Shown here: in pieces, positions 1 through 5,935 of the stretch | Position numbering within the stretch: position 1 is the first letter of the stretch | Layout: the number at the start of each line of letters is the position of its first letter | Source: DASRBO01 sp035653595 | GTDB taxonomy: Bacteria > Actinomycetota > Acidimicrobiia > Acidimicrobiales > JAJPHE01 | Direction of reading: 5' to 3' | DNA length: 7,189 nt | NCBI GenBank assembly: GCA_035653595.1 | Contig: DASRBO010000069.1 | Location: 1 to 7,189 of the forward strand | The notes under the pieces: generated by a model | What the model was told of the DNA's origin: nothing | What the model saw: only the letters and a program-made list of their open reading frames with translations | The model's database searches: none | Program-made: the position numbers and the translations under genes

Positions 1-145
1 CCCAGGAGGTGATGTCCATCCACCGCTGCTGACGCGTTGATCCCGGCGCTGCCGCCACTGCGACCAGAGGTGGCCGCTTTCAGCCGGAACAGGTGGCCGG
101 AATCAGCCGGAACAGGTGGCCGAATTCACTGGAATCTCCACTGAC
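1..145. mobile_element. End of an IS21-family insertion sequence (partial, runs off left edge)
   Basis: Positions 66-136 contain repeated units alternating AGGTGGCCG and TCAGCCGGAAC. The 20-bp block starting TCAGCCGGAAC occurs exactly at 80-99 and again at 103-122. A degraded unit (AGGTGGCCGCTT) lies before them and a shortened one (TCACTGGAAT) after them. Several short direct repeats at each end are characteristic of IS21-family elements, where the IstA transposase binds, and this GGTGGCCG/CCGGAA type is familiar from such elements in high-GC bacteria. The element should extend leftwards out of the window, with its outer boundary near 140-145; I cannot fix the exact base. Positions 1-60 show no identifiable transposase. 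A minus-strand ATG at about 21 opens a frame of only a few codons before the edge (MDITSW) and could be the start of istA, but this is too short to call. Confidence 0.65.
80..122. repeat. Tandem terminal repeats of the left IS21-type end (period 23 bp)
   Basis: Two identical 20-bp copies at 80-99 and 103-122, separated by a 3-bp spacer (GAA), lie within a longer run of diverged units from about 66 to 136. In IS21-family elements such repeats are transposase-binding sites at the element tips. They differ in sequence from the repeats of the right-hand element at 7034-7072, so the two IS ends belong to different elements. Confidence 0.75.
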
Positions 146-343
146 TGCTTCGAGTCCGTACATCGTCATCGTCGCTCGACGCACCTAGAGGGAGGCACCG
201 AAGGCCGGCGTTCGGGACGCCCAAGCGGTGGATTGCCCGATTGTCTGGACGATCGTGTCGTTTGAGGGGTGCTCCAAAGGTCAGTCGCCGCATCCCTTCC
301 TTGCACCGCTGTGTTCCCTTGCGGGGCGTAGGTCAGGCGCAGT
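146..343. other. Gene-free spacer between IS end and phosphotransferase gene
   Basis: Between the IS21-type end and the stop codon of the minus-strand phosphotransferase, the reading frames on both strands are short or of unnatural composition (arginine/serine/proline-rich). I see no recognisable domain, tRNA or strong terminator hairpin. It could be the downstream flank of the phosphotransferase gene or a decayed remnant. Confidence 0.5.
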
Positions 344-1498
344 TCATAGTCCTACGCCCTCGGCCAGCTCTAGTGCCTTTTCCGCCCAGTCGGCCAGGTG
401 CAGGAGCCCGGCGGCCCTCTCCGACAGCTTGTGCACGGGGTCCACACTTTCGACCCCGCCATAACGGAGGTGATCAGAAGTCTGGGCGCCAATCACAGTG
501 GCGGGGCCCAGCCAGTCGTACTTGACCGCCGATGACCACATACCGAGGCGAGCGAGGCGGATGTCGCCGTCCCAGCCGGACTCTCTCAGGCCAGCCTCGT
601 AGGCGTCGAAGACGGCGGTCTCCAGCACAGGGAGGAACCGAGCGGGCAGGAACAAATCGAACACGGCGTCGGGGATCAGGTTGCCAATGTCCTCTCCGAG
701 CGCTCCGAGGCCGAAGAAGGCCCAGTCCAGGACCACCGTCTCCCCGCCGGGCGCGGCGATCAGGTTCTTTGTCCAGAAGTCGAGGTGACAGAGCGTGCGG
801 GGCAGGGCCTCGTTGATCCGGTAGAGGCGCTCCCGGTTGTCGTGCATGAACCGGAGCCGATCTCGCAAATCAGGCGGGAAAGCCGCCCGGGCGAGAGGAT
901 GGGCCCAGGCGTCGTCATCTTCCAGGACCCACCACTCGACGGGCTTTTCGCTGCTGTAGTCGCGCAGGAAGCCTCGGCTGAGCCAGCCCAACTCGGGAAG
1001 TGCCCTGTTCACCAGGTAGGGACCCTGCGCTCGCCCGAGGGCGCGGGCCGTCGGGGCGTAGTCGGCGGCCTCCCAGTCCTCGGCTGGTCGGCCGACCTGC
1101 CAGGCTAGGAGCAGCACGGCGTCGGTATCGGCAACCTCGACCGCCAAGGGCTCGGGGGCGCCCAGACCGGAACCGGCGAAGGCCTCGAAGAGCCGGTCCC
1201 GGTACACAAGGGCCTCCCTCGCCCAGTAGTTCCAGCGACCCGGATCATGGTCACCGCTGGTCCAATGGGCCTCCCAGGCGGTCTGACCACGCGGTCGGCG
1301 GGCAGAGAGGTACTTGAGGACGGCCGCCCCGTCTGGGGTGTGTACCTTCCAGATGCCCGGGGTCAGCCAGCCGTTGTGAGCCAGAGGTTCAGGATCGACT
1401 TCGGCCTGGATGCCCAACCGGTCAAGCAGCTCTACTGGAGCCAGCGGTTCCCCTGGCGATGGTGCAGCCGCACCCTGGCGATCGGACGCCCCGGTCAT
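344..1498 (-). CDS. APH-fold phosphotransferase (aminoglycoside phosphotransferase-like kinase)
   Basis: The 384-residue product has the layout of the APH/choline-kinase-like superfamily, soluble enzymes that move the gamma phosphate of ATP to a hydroxyl of a small molecule such as an antibiotic or metabolite. The N-lobe has a probable nucleotide-binding lysine in AAVLKYLS (K62) and an acidic partner in WAREALVY (E95). The catalytic loop is HLDFWTKN (H238, D240, N245), a complete HxDxxxxN motif. The metal-binding aspartate is in VVLDWAFF (D258). The enzyme therefore looks intact. It is longer than typical aminoglycoside kinases of about 260-300 residues, and its substrate cannot be inferred. 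The frame is open up to 1642, but the added 48 residues are basic and low in complexity and cover the divergent promoter region. I chose the ATG at 1498 because CATGAT ends 7 nt before it. An ATG at 1510 or 1507 is possible. It diverges from the methyltransferase at 1699. Confidence 0.85.
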   Translation of the reverse strand: MTGASDRQGAAAPSPGEPLAPVELLDRLGIQAEVDPEPLAHNGWLTPGIWKVHTPDGAAVLKYLSARRPRGQTAWEAHWTSGDHDPGRWNYWAREALVYRDRLFEAFAGSGLGAPEPLAVEVADTDAVLLLAWQVGRPAEDWEAADYAPTARALGRAQGPYLVNRALPELGWLSRGFLRDYSSEKPVEWWVLEDDDAWAHPLARAAFPPDLRDRLRFMHDNRERLYRINEALPRTLCHLDFWTKNLIAAPGGETVVLDWAFFGLGALGEDIGNLIPDAVFDLFLPARFLPVLETAVFDAYEAGLRESGWDGDIRLARLGMWSSAVKYDWLGPATVIGAQTSDHLRYGGVESVDPVHKLSERAAGLLHLADWAEKALELAEGVGL

Positions 1499-1505
1499 GA
1501 CAGCC

Positions 1506-1511
1506 ATCATG
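1506..1511 (-). promoter_or_regulatory. Possible -10 hexamer for leaderless phosphotransferase transcript
   Basis: CATGAT on the minus strand ends 7 nt before the ATG at 1498, the spacing expected if transcription starts at or next to the start codon. It keeps the A at position 2 and T at position 6 of the actinobacterial TANNNT box but lacks the first T. No good -35 element is visible and no Shine-Dalgarno sequence precedes the ATG. It overlaps the alternative ATG codons at 1510/1507, so it is also evidence about which start is used. Confidence 0.3.
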
Positions 1512-1685
1512 CCAAGGGCCCCGGCCGGCGTGACCCGGACCGCGGAGGCCGTCTCCCATGCGGACCACGGTGTCCCCCGACGAGCCGAGCGACGCCTGGA
1601 ATGCAGGGCCGCCGCCGTTCGGGAACACGTCGGAGGGGTCACCCGGGCGGCCGAAAATGCCGTCCAAATCGCCGGGCCCCACCCC

Positions 1686-1691
1686 TACCGT
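1686..1691 (+). promoter_or_regulatory. -10 box TACCGT, leaderless promoter of methyltransferase
   Basis: TACCGT fits TANNNT and ends 7 nt before the ATG at 1699, so the transcript would begin at or next to the start codon. No ribosome-binding site is present between the box and the ATG, which supports leaderless translation and supports choosing this ATG over upstream in-frame codons. No -35-like TTGAC lies at the usual distance. Confidence 0.5.
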
Positions 1692-1698
1692 TGCCCGC

Positions 1699-2382
1699 AT
1701 GAGCTGGGACGAAGCGTTCTCCGATCTGTACGAAGCATGGTCGCATTCCGTAACAGCCGACATCGGCTTCTACACCGACCTTGCGAGACAAGCGGACGGA
1801 CCGGTGGTGGAGCTGGCTGTCGGCAACGGGCGGGTCGCGCTGCCCATCGCTCAAACCACGGGCAAGACCGTCATCGGTCTGGACACGTCTGCGGCCATGC
1901 TGGACCAGGCCCGGGCCAAGGCCGGGGAGGCCGGCGTGACCCTCGACCTGCGCCAGTCGGATATGCGGGACCTGGCGCTGGGAGAGCCTGCCGGGCTCAT
2001 CTATTGCCCCGCCCGGGCTCTCCTGCATCTTCCCACCTGGGCCGATCGCCGCCGCACCTTTGAGGCCGTAGCCGGCAACCTCCGCCCGGGTGGTCGCTTC
2101 GCCTGGAACGCCTTCGCCTTCGATCACGCCCTTGCCGCGGGCCTCGATGGCCGACGCCAGGACGAGCCTTTCGGCCACCGGGTCCACTACGCCGTGGGCG
2201 ACAACCGCATCGATATCGTCCTGGACGGAGGGGCCACGAGTTCGCTTTGGTGGGCGACGCGGAACGAGTGGCTGGGCCTCATCGATGTATCAGGCCTCAG
2301 TTTGGAGGCCCTCTACGGGGGCTTCGATGGTGAAGCTTTCCGCGACGACAGCCGTGAGTATGTCTTCGTGACGCGCCGCTGA
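1699..2382 (+). CDS. Class I SAM-dependent methyltransferase
   Basis: The 227-residue cytosolic protein has the Rossmann-like core of class I S-adenosylmethionine methyltransferases. Motif I is VVELAVGNGR (residues 36-45), the glycine-rich SAM loop in its ExAxGxG form. The strand-2 acidic residue that contacts the SAM ribose is D62 in VIGLDTSAAML. A motif around SDMRDL (87-92) would bind adenine. The post-core strand LRPGGRFAWNAFAF (128-141) is typical of the Methyltransf_25/11 group. The acceptor substrate is unknown: the C-terminal half (about 145-227) has the variable substrate-binding insert and matches no specific enzyme I recognise. The frame is open back to an ATG at 1558, but the extra 47 residues are proline/glycine/serine-rich without fold signal and overlap the divergent gene's upstream frame. 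The ATG at 1699, with TACCGT 7 nt upstream, is the better start. It stands alone, 116 bp before the VOC gene. Confidence 0.88.
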   Translation: MSWDEAFSDLYEAWSHSVTADIGFYTDLARQADGPVVELAVGNGRVALPIAQTTGKTVIGLDTSAAMLDQARAKAGEAGVTLDLRQSDMRDLALGEPAGLIYCPARALLHLPTWADRRRTFEAVAGNLRPGGRFAWNAFAFDHALAAGLDGRRQDEPFGHRVHYAVGDNRIDIVLDGGATSSLWWATRNEWLGLIDVSGLSLEALYGGFDGEAFRDDSREYVFVTRR

Positions 2383-2457
2383 GCCGACCGACAGCCTCCG
2401 CCGGCCGGCCGAGGGGGGGAGGTGGCCGCATAGACAGGCACGGCGCCCTTCGCAGAG

Positions 2458-2463
2458 TAGGGT
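2458..2463 (+). promoter_or_regulatory. -10 box TAGGGT upstream of VOC gene
   Basis: TAGGGT fits TANNNT. With the usual 6-8 nt to the start site, transcription would begin at about 2470, roughly 29 nt before the GTG of the VOC gene. That coincides with the TTG codon of a 10-codon ORF running into the VOC start. A TAGACA at 2431-2436 resembles a -35 box, but the 21-bp spacer is too long for a normal promoter. Confidence 0.35.
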
Positions 2464-2469
2464 GTGATC

Positions 2470-2502
2470 TTGCGACATCACCGGATCTGCGCAGCGCAGT
2501 GA
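2470..2502 (+). CDS. Possible 10-codon leader ORF overlapping the VOC start (speculative)
   Basis: A TTG at 2470 lies 6 nt after the TAGGGT box and opens a frame of ten codons (LRHHRICAAQ, with the first residue read as fMet if used) ending at TGA 2500-2502. This stop overlaps the GTG start of the VOC gene (2499-2501) as GTGA, the arrangement of translationally coupled genes. The VOC start has no Shine-Dalgarno sequence and no -10 box directly before it, so coupling to a leaderless mini-ORF would explain how ribosomes reach it. Against this, TTG is a poor leaderless start and the ORF is short enough to occur by chance in GC-rich DNA. Confidence 0.25.
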   Translation: MRHHRICAAQ

Positions 2503-3221
2503 CTTGCCAGCTCGTAGCGCTCTGTGTCGACGCCAACGATCCCCCCCATCTGGCGCAGTTCTGGGCCCAGCTCCTGAGGTGGGCTCTGGTCGAGAAGGGA
2601 GGAAGCGGCTTTGCGCTCGTGCCCAGCGATGACACTGGGTTCCGCATCGAGTTCTCTCTAGTTCGAGAGCCTAAGGCAGTCAAGAACCAGATGCACTTTG
2701 ATTTGACCAGCACCTCGCTCGAAGATCAGCAGGCAACAGTCGCTCGTGCCCTGGAGCTCGGAGCGCGCCACGTTGACATCGGTCAACGCCCCGAGGAGCG
2801 TCATGTCGTGCTCGCAGACCCGGAAGGCAACGAGTTCTGCGTGATCGAGCCAGGCAACAAGTTCCTTGCCGATTGCGGATTCATCGGAGCGCTCGCGTGC
2901 GATGGTTCGCAGGAGGCCGGGTACTTTTGGAGCGAAGCGTTGGGTTGGCCGCTGGTCTGGGATCAGGACCAGGAGACCGCTATTCGATCGCCGCATGGGG
3001 GCCCCAAGATCACATGGGGCGGCCCGCCCTTGGCACCTAAAGCGGGGAAGTACCGGCTACATTTCGACATCGCGCCACTCGCCGACGGCAGCCAGCACGC
3101 GGAGGTGGACCGACTCCTTTCCCTCGGGGCAACTCGCGTTGACATCGGACAGGGCGAGGTCAGTTGGGTGGTAATGGCTGATCCCGATGGCCACGAATTC
3201 TGTGTGCTGACGCCGCGATAG
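2499..3221 (+). CDS. Two-domain VOC (glyoxalase/bleomycin-resistance-like) protein
   Basis: The 240-residue protein consists of two tandem vicinal-oxygen-chelate modules, about 1-118 and 125-240. Each carries the paired motifs of the Glyoxalase_6-like group: MHFDL (H66) with DPEGNEFCVIEP (E112), and LHFDI (H188) with DPDGHEFCVLTP (E233). Histidine and glutamate at these places are the usual metal ligands of the fold. The halves are clearly duplicated: ELGARHVDIGQ in the first matches SLGATRVDIGQ in the second. VOC proteins include metalloenzymes (glyoxalase I, dioxygenases, fosfomycin thiol transferases) and drug-sequestering proteins. This subgroup is common in actinobacteria and mostly uncharacterised, so no substrate can be given. 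The start is GTG at 2499. No in-frame ATG or GTG lies just upstream and no ribosome-binding site is visible, so initiation may depend on the leader ORF ending at 2502. Confidence 0.85.
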   Translation: MTCQLVALCVDANDPPHLAQFWAQLLRWALVEKGGSGFALVPSDDTGFRIEFSLVREPKAVKNQMHFDLTSTSLEDQQATVARALELGARHVDIGQRPEERHVVLADPEGNEFCVIEPGNKFLADCGFIGALACDGSQEAGYFWSEALGWPLVWDQDQETAIRSPHGGPKITWGGPPLAPKAGKYRLHFDIAPLADGSQHAEVDRLLSLGATRVDIGQGEVSWVVMADPDGHEFCVLTPR

Positions 3222-3257
3222 CGTCTTTCAGTCCCCCCCGAGTTACCAATGCCTGAG

Positions 3258-3281
3258 TACGGTCGACAGTTCTGGACCGTA
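3258..3281. promoter_or_regulatory. Inverted repeat TACGGTC-N10-GACCGTA, operator-like
   Basis: Arms at 3258-3264 and 3275-3281 are perfect 7-bp inverted repeats separated by 10 bp, so the arm centres lie 17 bp apart. The right arm ends 3 bp before the TTGCCC -35-like box of the next gene. This is a good place for a dimeric repressor or activator. As RNA it could form a hairpin downstream of the VOC stop, but no T-run follows, so a Rho-independent terminator is less likely. Confidence 0.4.
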
Positions 3282-3284
3282 TGG

Positions 3285-3312
3285 TTGCCCGGGCCACCCC
3301 GCCAATTAGAGT
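3285..3312 (+). promoter_or_regulatory. Promoter TTGCCC-16-TAGAGT of second phosphotransferase
   Basis: TTGCCC at 3285-3290 and TAGAGT at 3307-3312 have a 16-bp spacer. The -10 box ends 6 nt before the GTG at 3319. The transcript would therefore be leaderless, which fits the absence of a Shine-Dalgarno sequence. This is the best complete promoter in the window. Confidence 0.5.
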
Positions 3313-3318
3313 ACTTCT

Positions 3319-4302
3319 GTGTCAAATCAGGAGGCCAAGCCAGCCTCTGAGCTTGCCAGGCGCCAACATATGGCGGCACTCCACGGTAGATGGGCAACCC
3401 CGGTGAGCGTCATAACCGCTCTAGTCGGCGAGGTCGTGCAGGCACCCGTCCGGGGCTTGCGTCGGATTGTCGCCGGGGAGCAGAACCAGGTCTACGACGT
3501 GACCTTGGAGCGGGCCGAGTCGCTGATCGTGCGGATTTCCCACGGAGGGTCAGGCTCGCACGAGCGAGAGGCGTGGGTTCTCGGACAGTGCGCTGCCCGG
3601 GGAATTCGAGCGCCACGGGTCCACGCCCTCCGGAGTGTCGAGGTGGGCAGCGAGCTGCGGTCGATAATCGTGATGGAGAAGCTGCCAGGCGAGCGCCTTT
3701 GCGACACGAACCTAGATGAGCTCGACGCTCGCCGAGTGCTTGCGGAGGTAGGGACGTGGCTCACGGAGTTCCACTCGACCCCCGTTGCGGGGCTCGGCTA
3801 TTTGGACGGTTCAGGGGTCGGGACGCTGGGGACGATGGACGACTGGGTTCAGGGCCTCACATCCGGTGCGCCTGTCTTCGAGGCAGCTGGTCGGTCGGTC
3901 GGGCTCACGGTCGAGATGATCCGAGGCTGGCTGTGTGAGATAGACGCTTCGATCCGGGCGGCTCCGCCTCCTGCCACCCTGATCCACAATGATCTTCACG
4001 CCGAGCATGTCCTGGTGCATGACGGACAGTTCTCCGGCGTCATCGACTTCGGCGAGGTGGCGGTCGAGCCAGCATTGAATGACTTTGCGAAATGGGACTT
4101 CCTGAACGGCGATCGATTCCCTGTCGAATGGTTGCGTGCGGGCTACGGCGATCCCTCACTTTTCGAGCCCGCAACGGACCGGGTCTACCACGCGCTCTGG
4201 CTAGCCAACGGCCTCTGGCGCATGCGCTGGTACTACGAGACTGGCTTTCAGGTCGGAGTTGAGTCCGCGCGGGATCGGCTGTTGAGCCGTCCGAGACGAT
4301 GA
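3319..4302 (+). CDS. APH-fold phosphotransferase with Mph-like catalytic loop
   Basis: The 327-residue protein belongs to the APH superfamily of ATP- or GTP-dependent small-molecule kinases. The N-lobe holds a nucleotide loop around VAGEQNQVYDV (51-61), and the strand LIVRISHGG (69-77) has arginine where aminoglycoside kinases usually have lysine. Next come a helix with E82/E84 and the hinge IIVMEKLPGERL (116-127). The catalytic loop is HNDLHAEHVLV: H223 and the catalytic base D225 are present, but the eighth motif residue is histidine (H230) instead of asparagine. The metal-binding aspartate is D243 in VIDFGE. The same H-for-N change occurs in macrolide 2'-phosphotransferases (Mph; motif of the type HGDLHPGH). 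It therefore does not imply inactivity, but it is not enough to call a macrolide kinase. The start is GTG at 3319, 6 nt after TAGAGT. An in-frame ATG at 3370 is a weaker alternative. It stands alone, 97 bp after the VOC gene. Confidence 0.87.
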   Translation: MSNQEAKPASELARRQHMAALHGRWATPVSVITALVGEVVQAPVRGLRRIVAGEQNQVYDVTLERAESLIVRISHGGSGSHEREAWVLGQCAARGIRAPRVHALRSVEVGSELRSIIVMEKLPGERLCDTNLDELDARRVLAEVGTWLTEFHSTPVAGLGYLDGSGVGTLGTMDDWVQGLTSGAPVFEAAGRSVGLTVEMIRGWLCEIDASIRAAPPPATLIHNDLHAEHVLVHDGQFSGVIDFGEVAVEPALNDFAKWDFLNGDRFPVEWLRAGYGDPSLFEPATDRVYHALWLANGLWRMRWYYETGFQVGVESARDRLLSRPRR

Positions 4303-4507
4303 CCCCGCCAAGCCTCGGTTATTGAAATTGGTCGGAGGGATGCGGCGGTGCCATCTTTGGCGAACGTTAGTTCTCTCGCCTCCGGCCACCTAAGGGGGTA
4401 GTGAGCTAGCTGGCTCTGCGGCTCGGCCTATCTCATCGGCGTTCACGTGCGCCCTGATGGGCTGCCAGGTTCTCGCCAAAGCGCGTCGCTTCGGGAGCCA
4501 GTCTCTG

Positions 4508-4562
4508 AAGGGATGGGTTTCGTCAGCGCCAGTCGCTACCGGCAGTTCTAGACCCAACCCTT
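4508..4562. repeat. Imperfect inverted repeat in the gene-poor gap
   Basis: AAGGGATGGGT at 4508-4518 pairs with ACCCAACCCTT at 4552-4562 with one mismatch in 11, across a 33-nt loop. It could form a stem-loop in RNA or be an attachment-like structure. It lacks the R''/R' core arrangement of an integron attC. Function is unknown. Confidence 0.4.
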
Positions 4563-4611
4563 CCGAGCTTGTTGCGACCCTCACGGCCCAGCGGTGCCAG
4601 GAGCGTCGCTG

Positions 4612-4627
4612 GACGCCTCGGGGCGTC
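4612..4627. repeat. Short perfect hairpin GACGCC-TCGG-GGCGTC
   Basis: Six G/C-rich base pairs enclose a four-base loop. There is no downstream T-tract, so it is not a standard Rho-independent terminator, though actinobacterial terminators often lack one. It lies 310 bp after the phosphotransferase stop, which is far for a terminator of that gene. Confidence 0.3.
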
Positions 4628-5091
4628 GCGAGGGAAGCACCAACGACGCTTCCACCAAGATGGTCGACATCACTAGAGCCGTCCGCCGCAGGTGTCGAGC
4701 AGGCCCGTGAACCGCGGGCATCTGGCTGGGCGATTCGTTCCCGTGGGTTCCCAACCGCTCTCCCGGCCACCCCGAACGGGACGGGTCGGGCCCTGTCATC
4801 ATGTCCCCGTGAGGCGGGGGGAGAACGCTTGTCCGACACACCCAGTTGGCCGTCGAACTCGGCAAAGGTGGCGCACCAGAACCCTGCTGACTAGAAGGGC
4901 GCTCACGGGTTGGGCCTATCGGCTAAACCCTGAGGGCATTCGCCTCCCGTCTGCACGGTCGAGGGGCTTCCTGCTCCGTGTCCGGCCCTCGGACAACGGA
5001 GAAGGAACCGCCAATCGTGGTCGGCCCTCTCTTCCCTGGCAACTGTCGAGCCCGAATTCCGTCGCTCACGAGAGTTGGCGGCGACCCTGAG

Positions 5092-5121
5092 TTGCAGCGG
5101 CCGGGACGAGTGACTCAGGAT
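5092..5121 (+). promoter_or_regulatory. Possible promoter TTGCAG-18-CAGGAT of second methyltransferase
   Basis: TTGCAG at 5092-5097 and CAGGAT at 5116-5121 are 18 bp apart, and the latter ends 7 nt before the ATG at 5129. CAGGAT lacks the first T of TANNNT. The same bases contain AGGA (5117-5120), 8 nt before the ATG, which could instead act as a weak ribosome-binding site, so leaderless and leadered expression cannot be told apart here. Confidence 0.35.
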
Positions 5122-5128
5122 CGAAGCC

Positions 5129-5935
5129 ATGGTGGACGAAGCCGAGATCGTGACGGGCCGGTCCAACTACGCCACGGACGACAATCTAGTCAAGCGACAG
5201 TCGATCTTCTCCTACCTCGACCCGGAGACCAGCTCGGGTGGGAGCCCCATCGACAGGGTGGAGTGGTCGCCGGAAGACTCGGTTGCCGACCTCGGTTGCG
5301 GAAACGGCCTATGGCTGGCCCACGCCCGGAACCAGGCCGGCTGGGTCCTGGGACTCGATATGTCTCTCGGGATGCTCGGCGCTGCCCGGAGGACGGTGGG
5401 AAGCGGCGTCGCCCTGGCTCAAGGCGATGTTCAGTCCCTCCCGTTACGCACAGCCAGCTTCGACGGCTTGCTGGTGATGCACATGCTCTACCACGTGCCT
5501 GACCTGGCCCGGGCCCTGGCTGAGGTGAGCCGGGTCCTACGCCCGGCCGGCTGGGTTCTGGTGACCACCAACAGTGGGGTGCCGACTCGCGCTGCCGACC
5601 TGTACCAGCGCTGCGTGGAGGAAGTGATCGGGGTGAGCGTCAAGAACCTTCTTCCGCCCCTGCCCTTCGATGGCGAGAATGGCGCCGAGCTGCTCGCTCC
5701 CTTCTTCCCCCGTATCGAGCCGGCTCAACACGTGGCAGGTTTCGCGGTCACTGACCCTGCGGCCCTCCTTCCGCCGCTGGAAAGCGTTGTGGAGCCGGTT
5801 GAAGCCACCATTGGCCGGAGCCCAGATTGGCCGGCGGTACACGCGGAGGTCTTGGCCAGGGCCACTGAGGAGATCCGGGATCGTGGTGCCTACCGCTACG
5901 AACAGCGGGTCGTGTCCTTCCTTTGCCGGGCCTGA
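5129..5935 (+). CDS. Class I SAM-dependent methyltransferase (Methyltransf_11-like)
   Basis: The 268-residue cytosolic protein has all core motifs of a class I methyltransferase. Motif I is VADLGCGNGLWL (residues 52-63), the DxGxGxG SAM-binding loop. The ribose-binding acidic residue is D77 in VLGLDMSLGML, and the adenine-contacting acid is D100 in AQGDVQSLPL. The block FDGLLVMHMLYHVPDLARAL (111-130), followed by LRPAGWVLVTTNSG (137-150), is typical of UbiE/Methyltransf_11 small-molecule methyltransferases. The N-terminal helix region DDNLVKRQSIFSYL (17-30) would cap the SAM pocket. The C-terminal part (about 155-268) forms the acceptor-binding region, and I cannot name the acceptor. It shares only the general fold with the first methyltransferase of the window and is not an evident recent duplicate. 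The ATG at 5129 is well supported by composition and by the box or AGGA just upstream. Confidence 0.9.
   Translation: MVDEAEIVTGRSNYATDDNLVKRQSIFSYLDPETSSGGSPIDRVEWSPEDSVADLGCGNGLWLAHARNQAGWVLGLDMSLGMLGAARRTVGSGVALAQGDVQSLPLRTASFDGLLVMHMLYHVPDLARALAEVSRVLRPAGWVLVTTNSGVPTRAADLYQRCVEEVIGVSVKNLLPPLPFDGENGAELLAPFFPRIEPAQHVAGFAVTDPAALLPPLESVVEPVEATIGRSPDWPAVHAEVLARATEEIRDRGAYRYEQRVVSFLCRA

Larger units (their letters stand above)
4303..5128. other. 826-bp region without a convincing gene
   Basis: This is the longest gap in the window. Several open frames cross it, for example 4457-4894 and 4692-5090 on plus and 4390-4839 on minus. They overlap each other, have unbiased third positions and low-complexity Arg/Pro/Ser-rich translations, and match no family I recognise, so I do not call them genes. 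The region holds an imperfect inverted repeat at 4508-4562 and a perfect short hairpin at 4612-4627. No tRNA arms or T-loop consensus, no attC site and no transposase were found. It may be a decayed gene or module, or hold a non-coding RNA. The last 40 bp carry the promoter of the next gene. Confidence 0.55.

Noticed and set aside
3..15. AGGAGGTGATG as a strong ribosome-binding site plus start, or as a 16S rRNA 3' end in reverse
   Set aside because: The frame from that ATG is six codons long (MSIHRC), the spacing between AGGAGG and ATG is too short, and the neighbouring bases do not match the conserved 16S 3' terminus.
1639..2187. Minus-strand 182-codon ORF opposite the first methyltransferase
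   Set aside because: It is the antisense shadow of a gene with clear SAM-binding motifs; its translation has no domain features.
2390..2425. GC-rich palindromic stretch (CCGGCCGG and CCTCC...GGAGG) as terminator of the first methyltransferase
   Set aside because: The possible stem is interrupted, several alternative pairings exist and there is no T-run, so a terminator cannot be called.
2415..2426. GAGGTGGCCGC after the first methyltransferase as a remnant of the left IS21-type repeat
   Set aside because: Only about 11 bp match the block at 66-76, with no second repeat unit nearby. In GC-rich DNA this is likely chance.
4508..4562. Integron attC site
   Set aside because: The right arm contains ACCCAAC, which fits RYYYAAC, but it is on the wrong side and the left arm has no matching core in the required orientation. 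No attC-like sites follow the other genes.
4390..4894. Overlapping long ORFs on both strands in the gap (4457-4894 plus, 4390-4839 minus, 4581-4865 minus)
   Set aside because: They overlap one another, show no third-position GC bias like the real genes, and have no recognisable motif. GC-rich non-coding DNA produces such frames readily.
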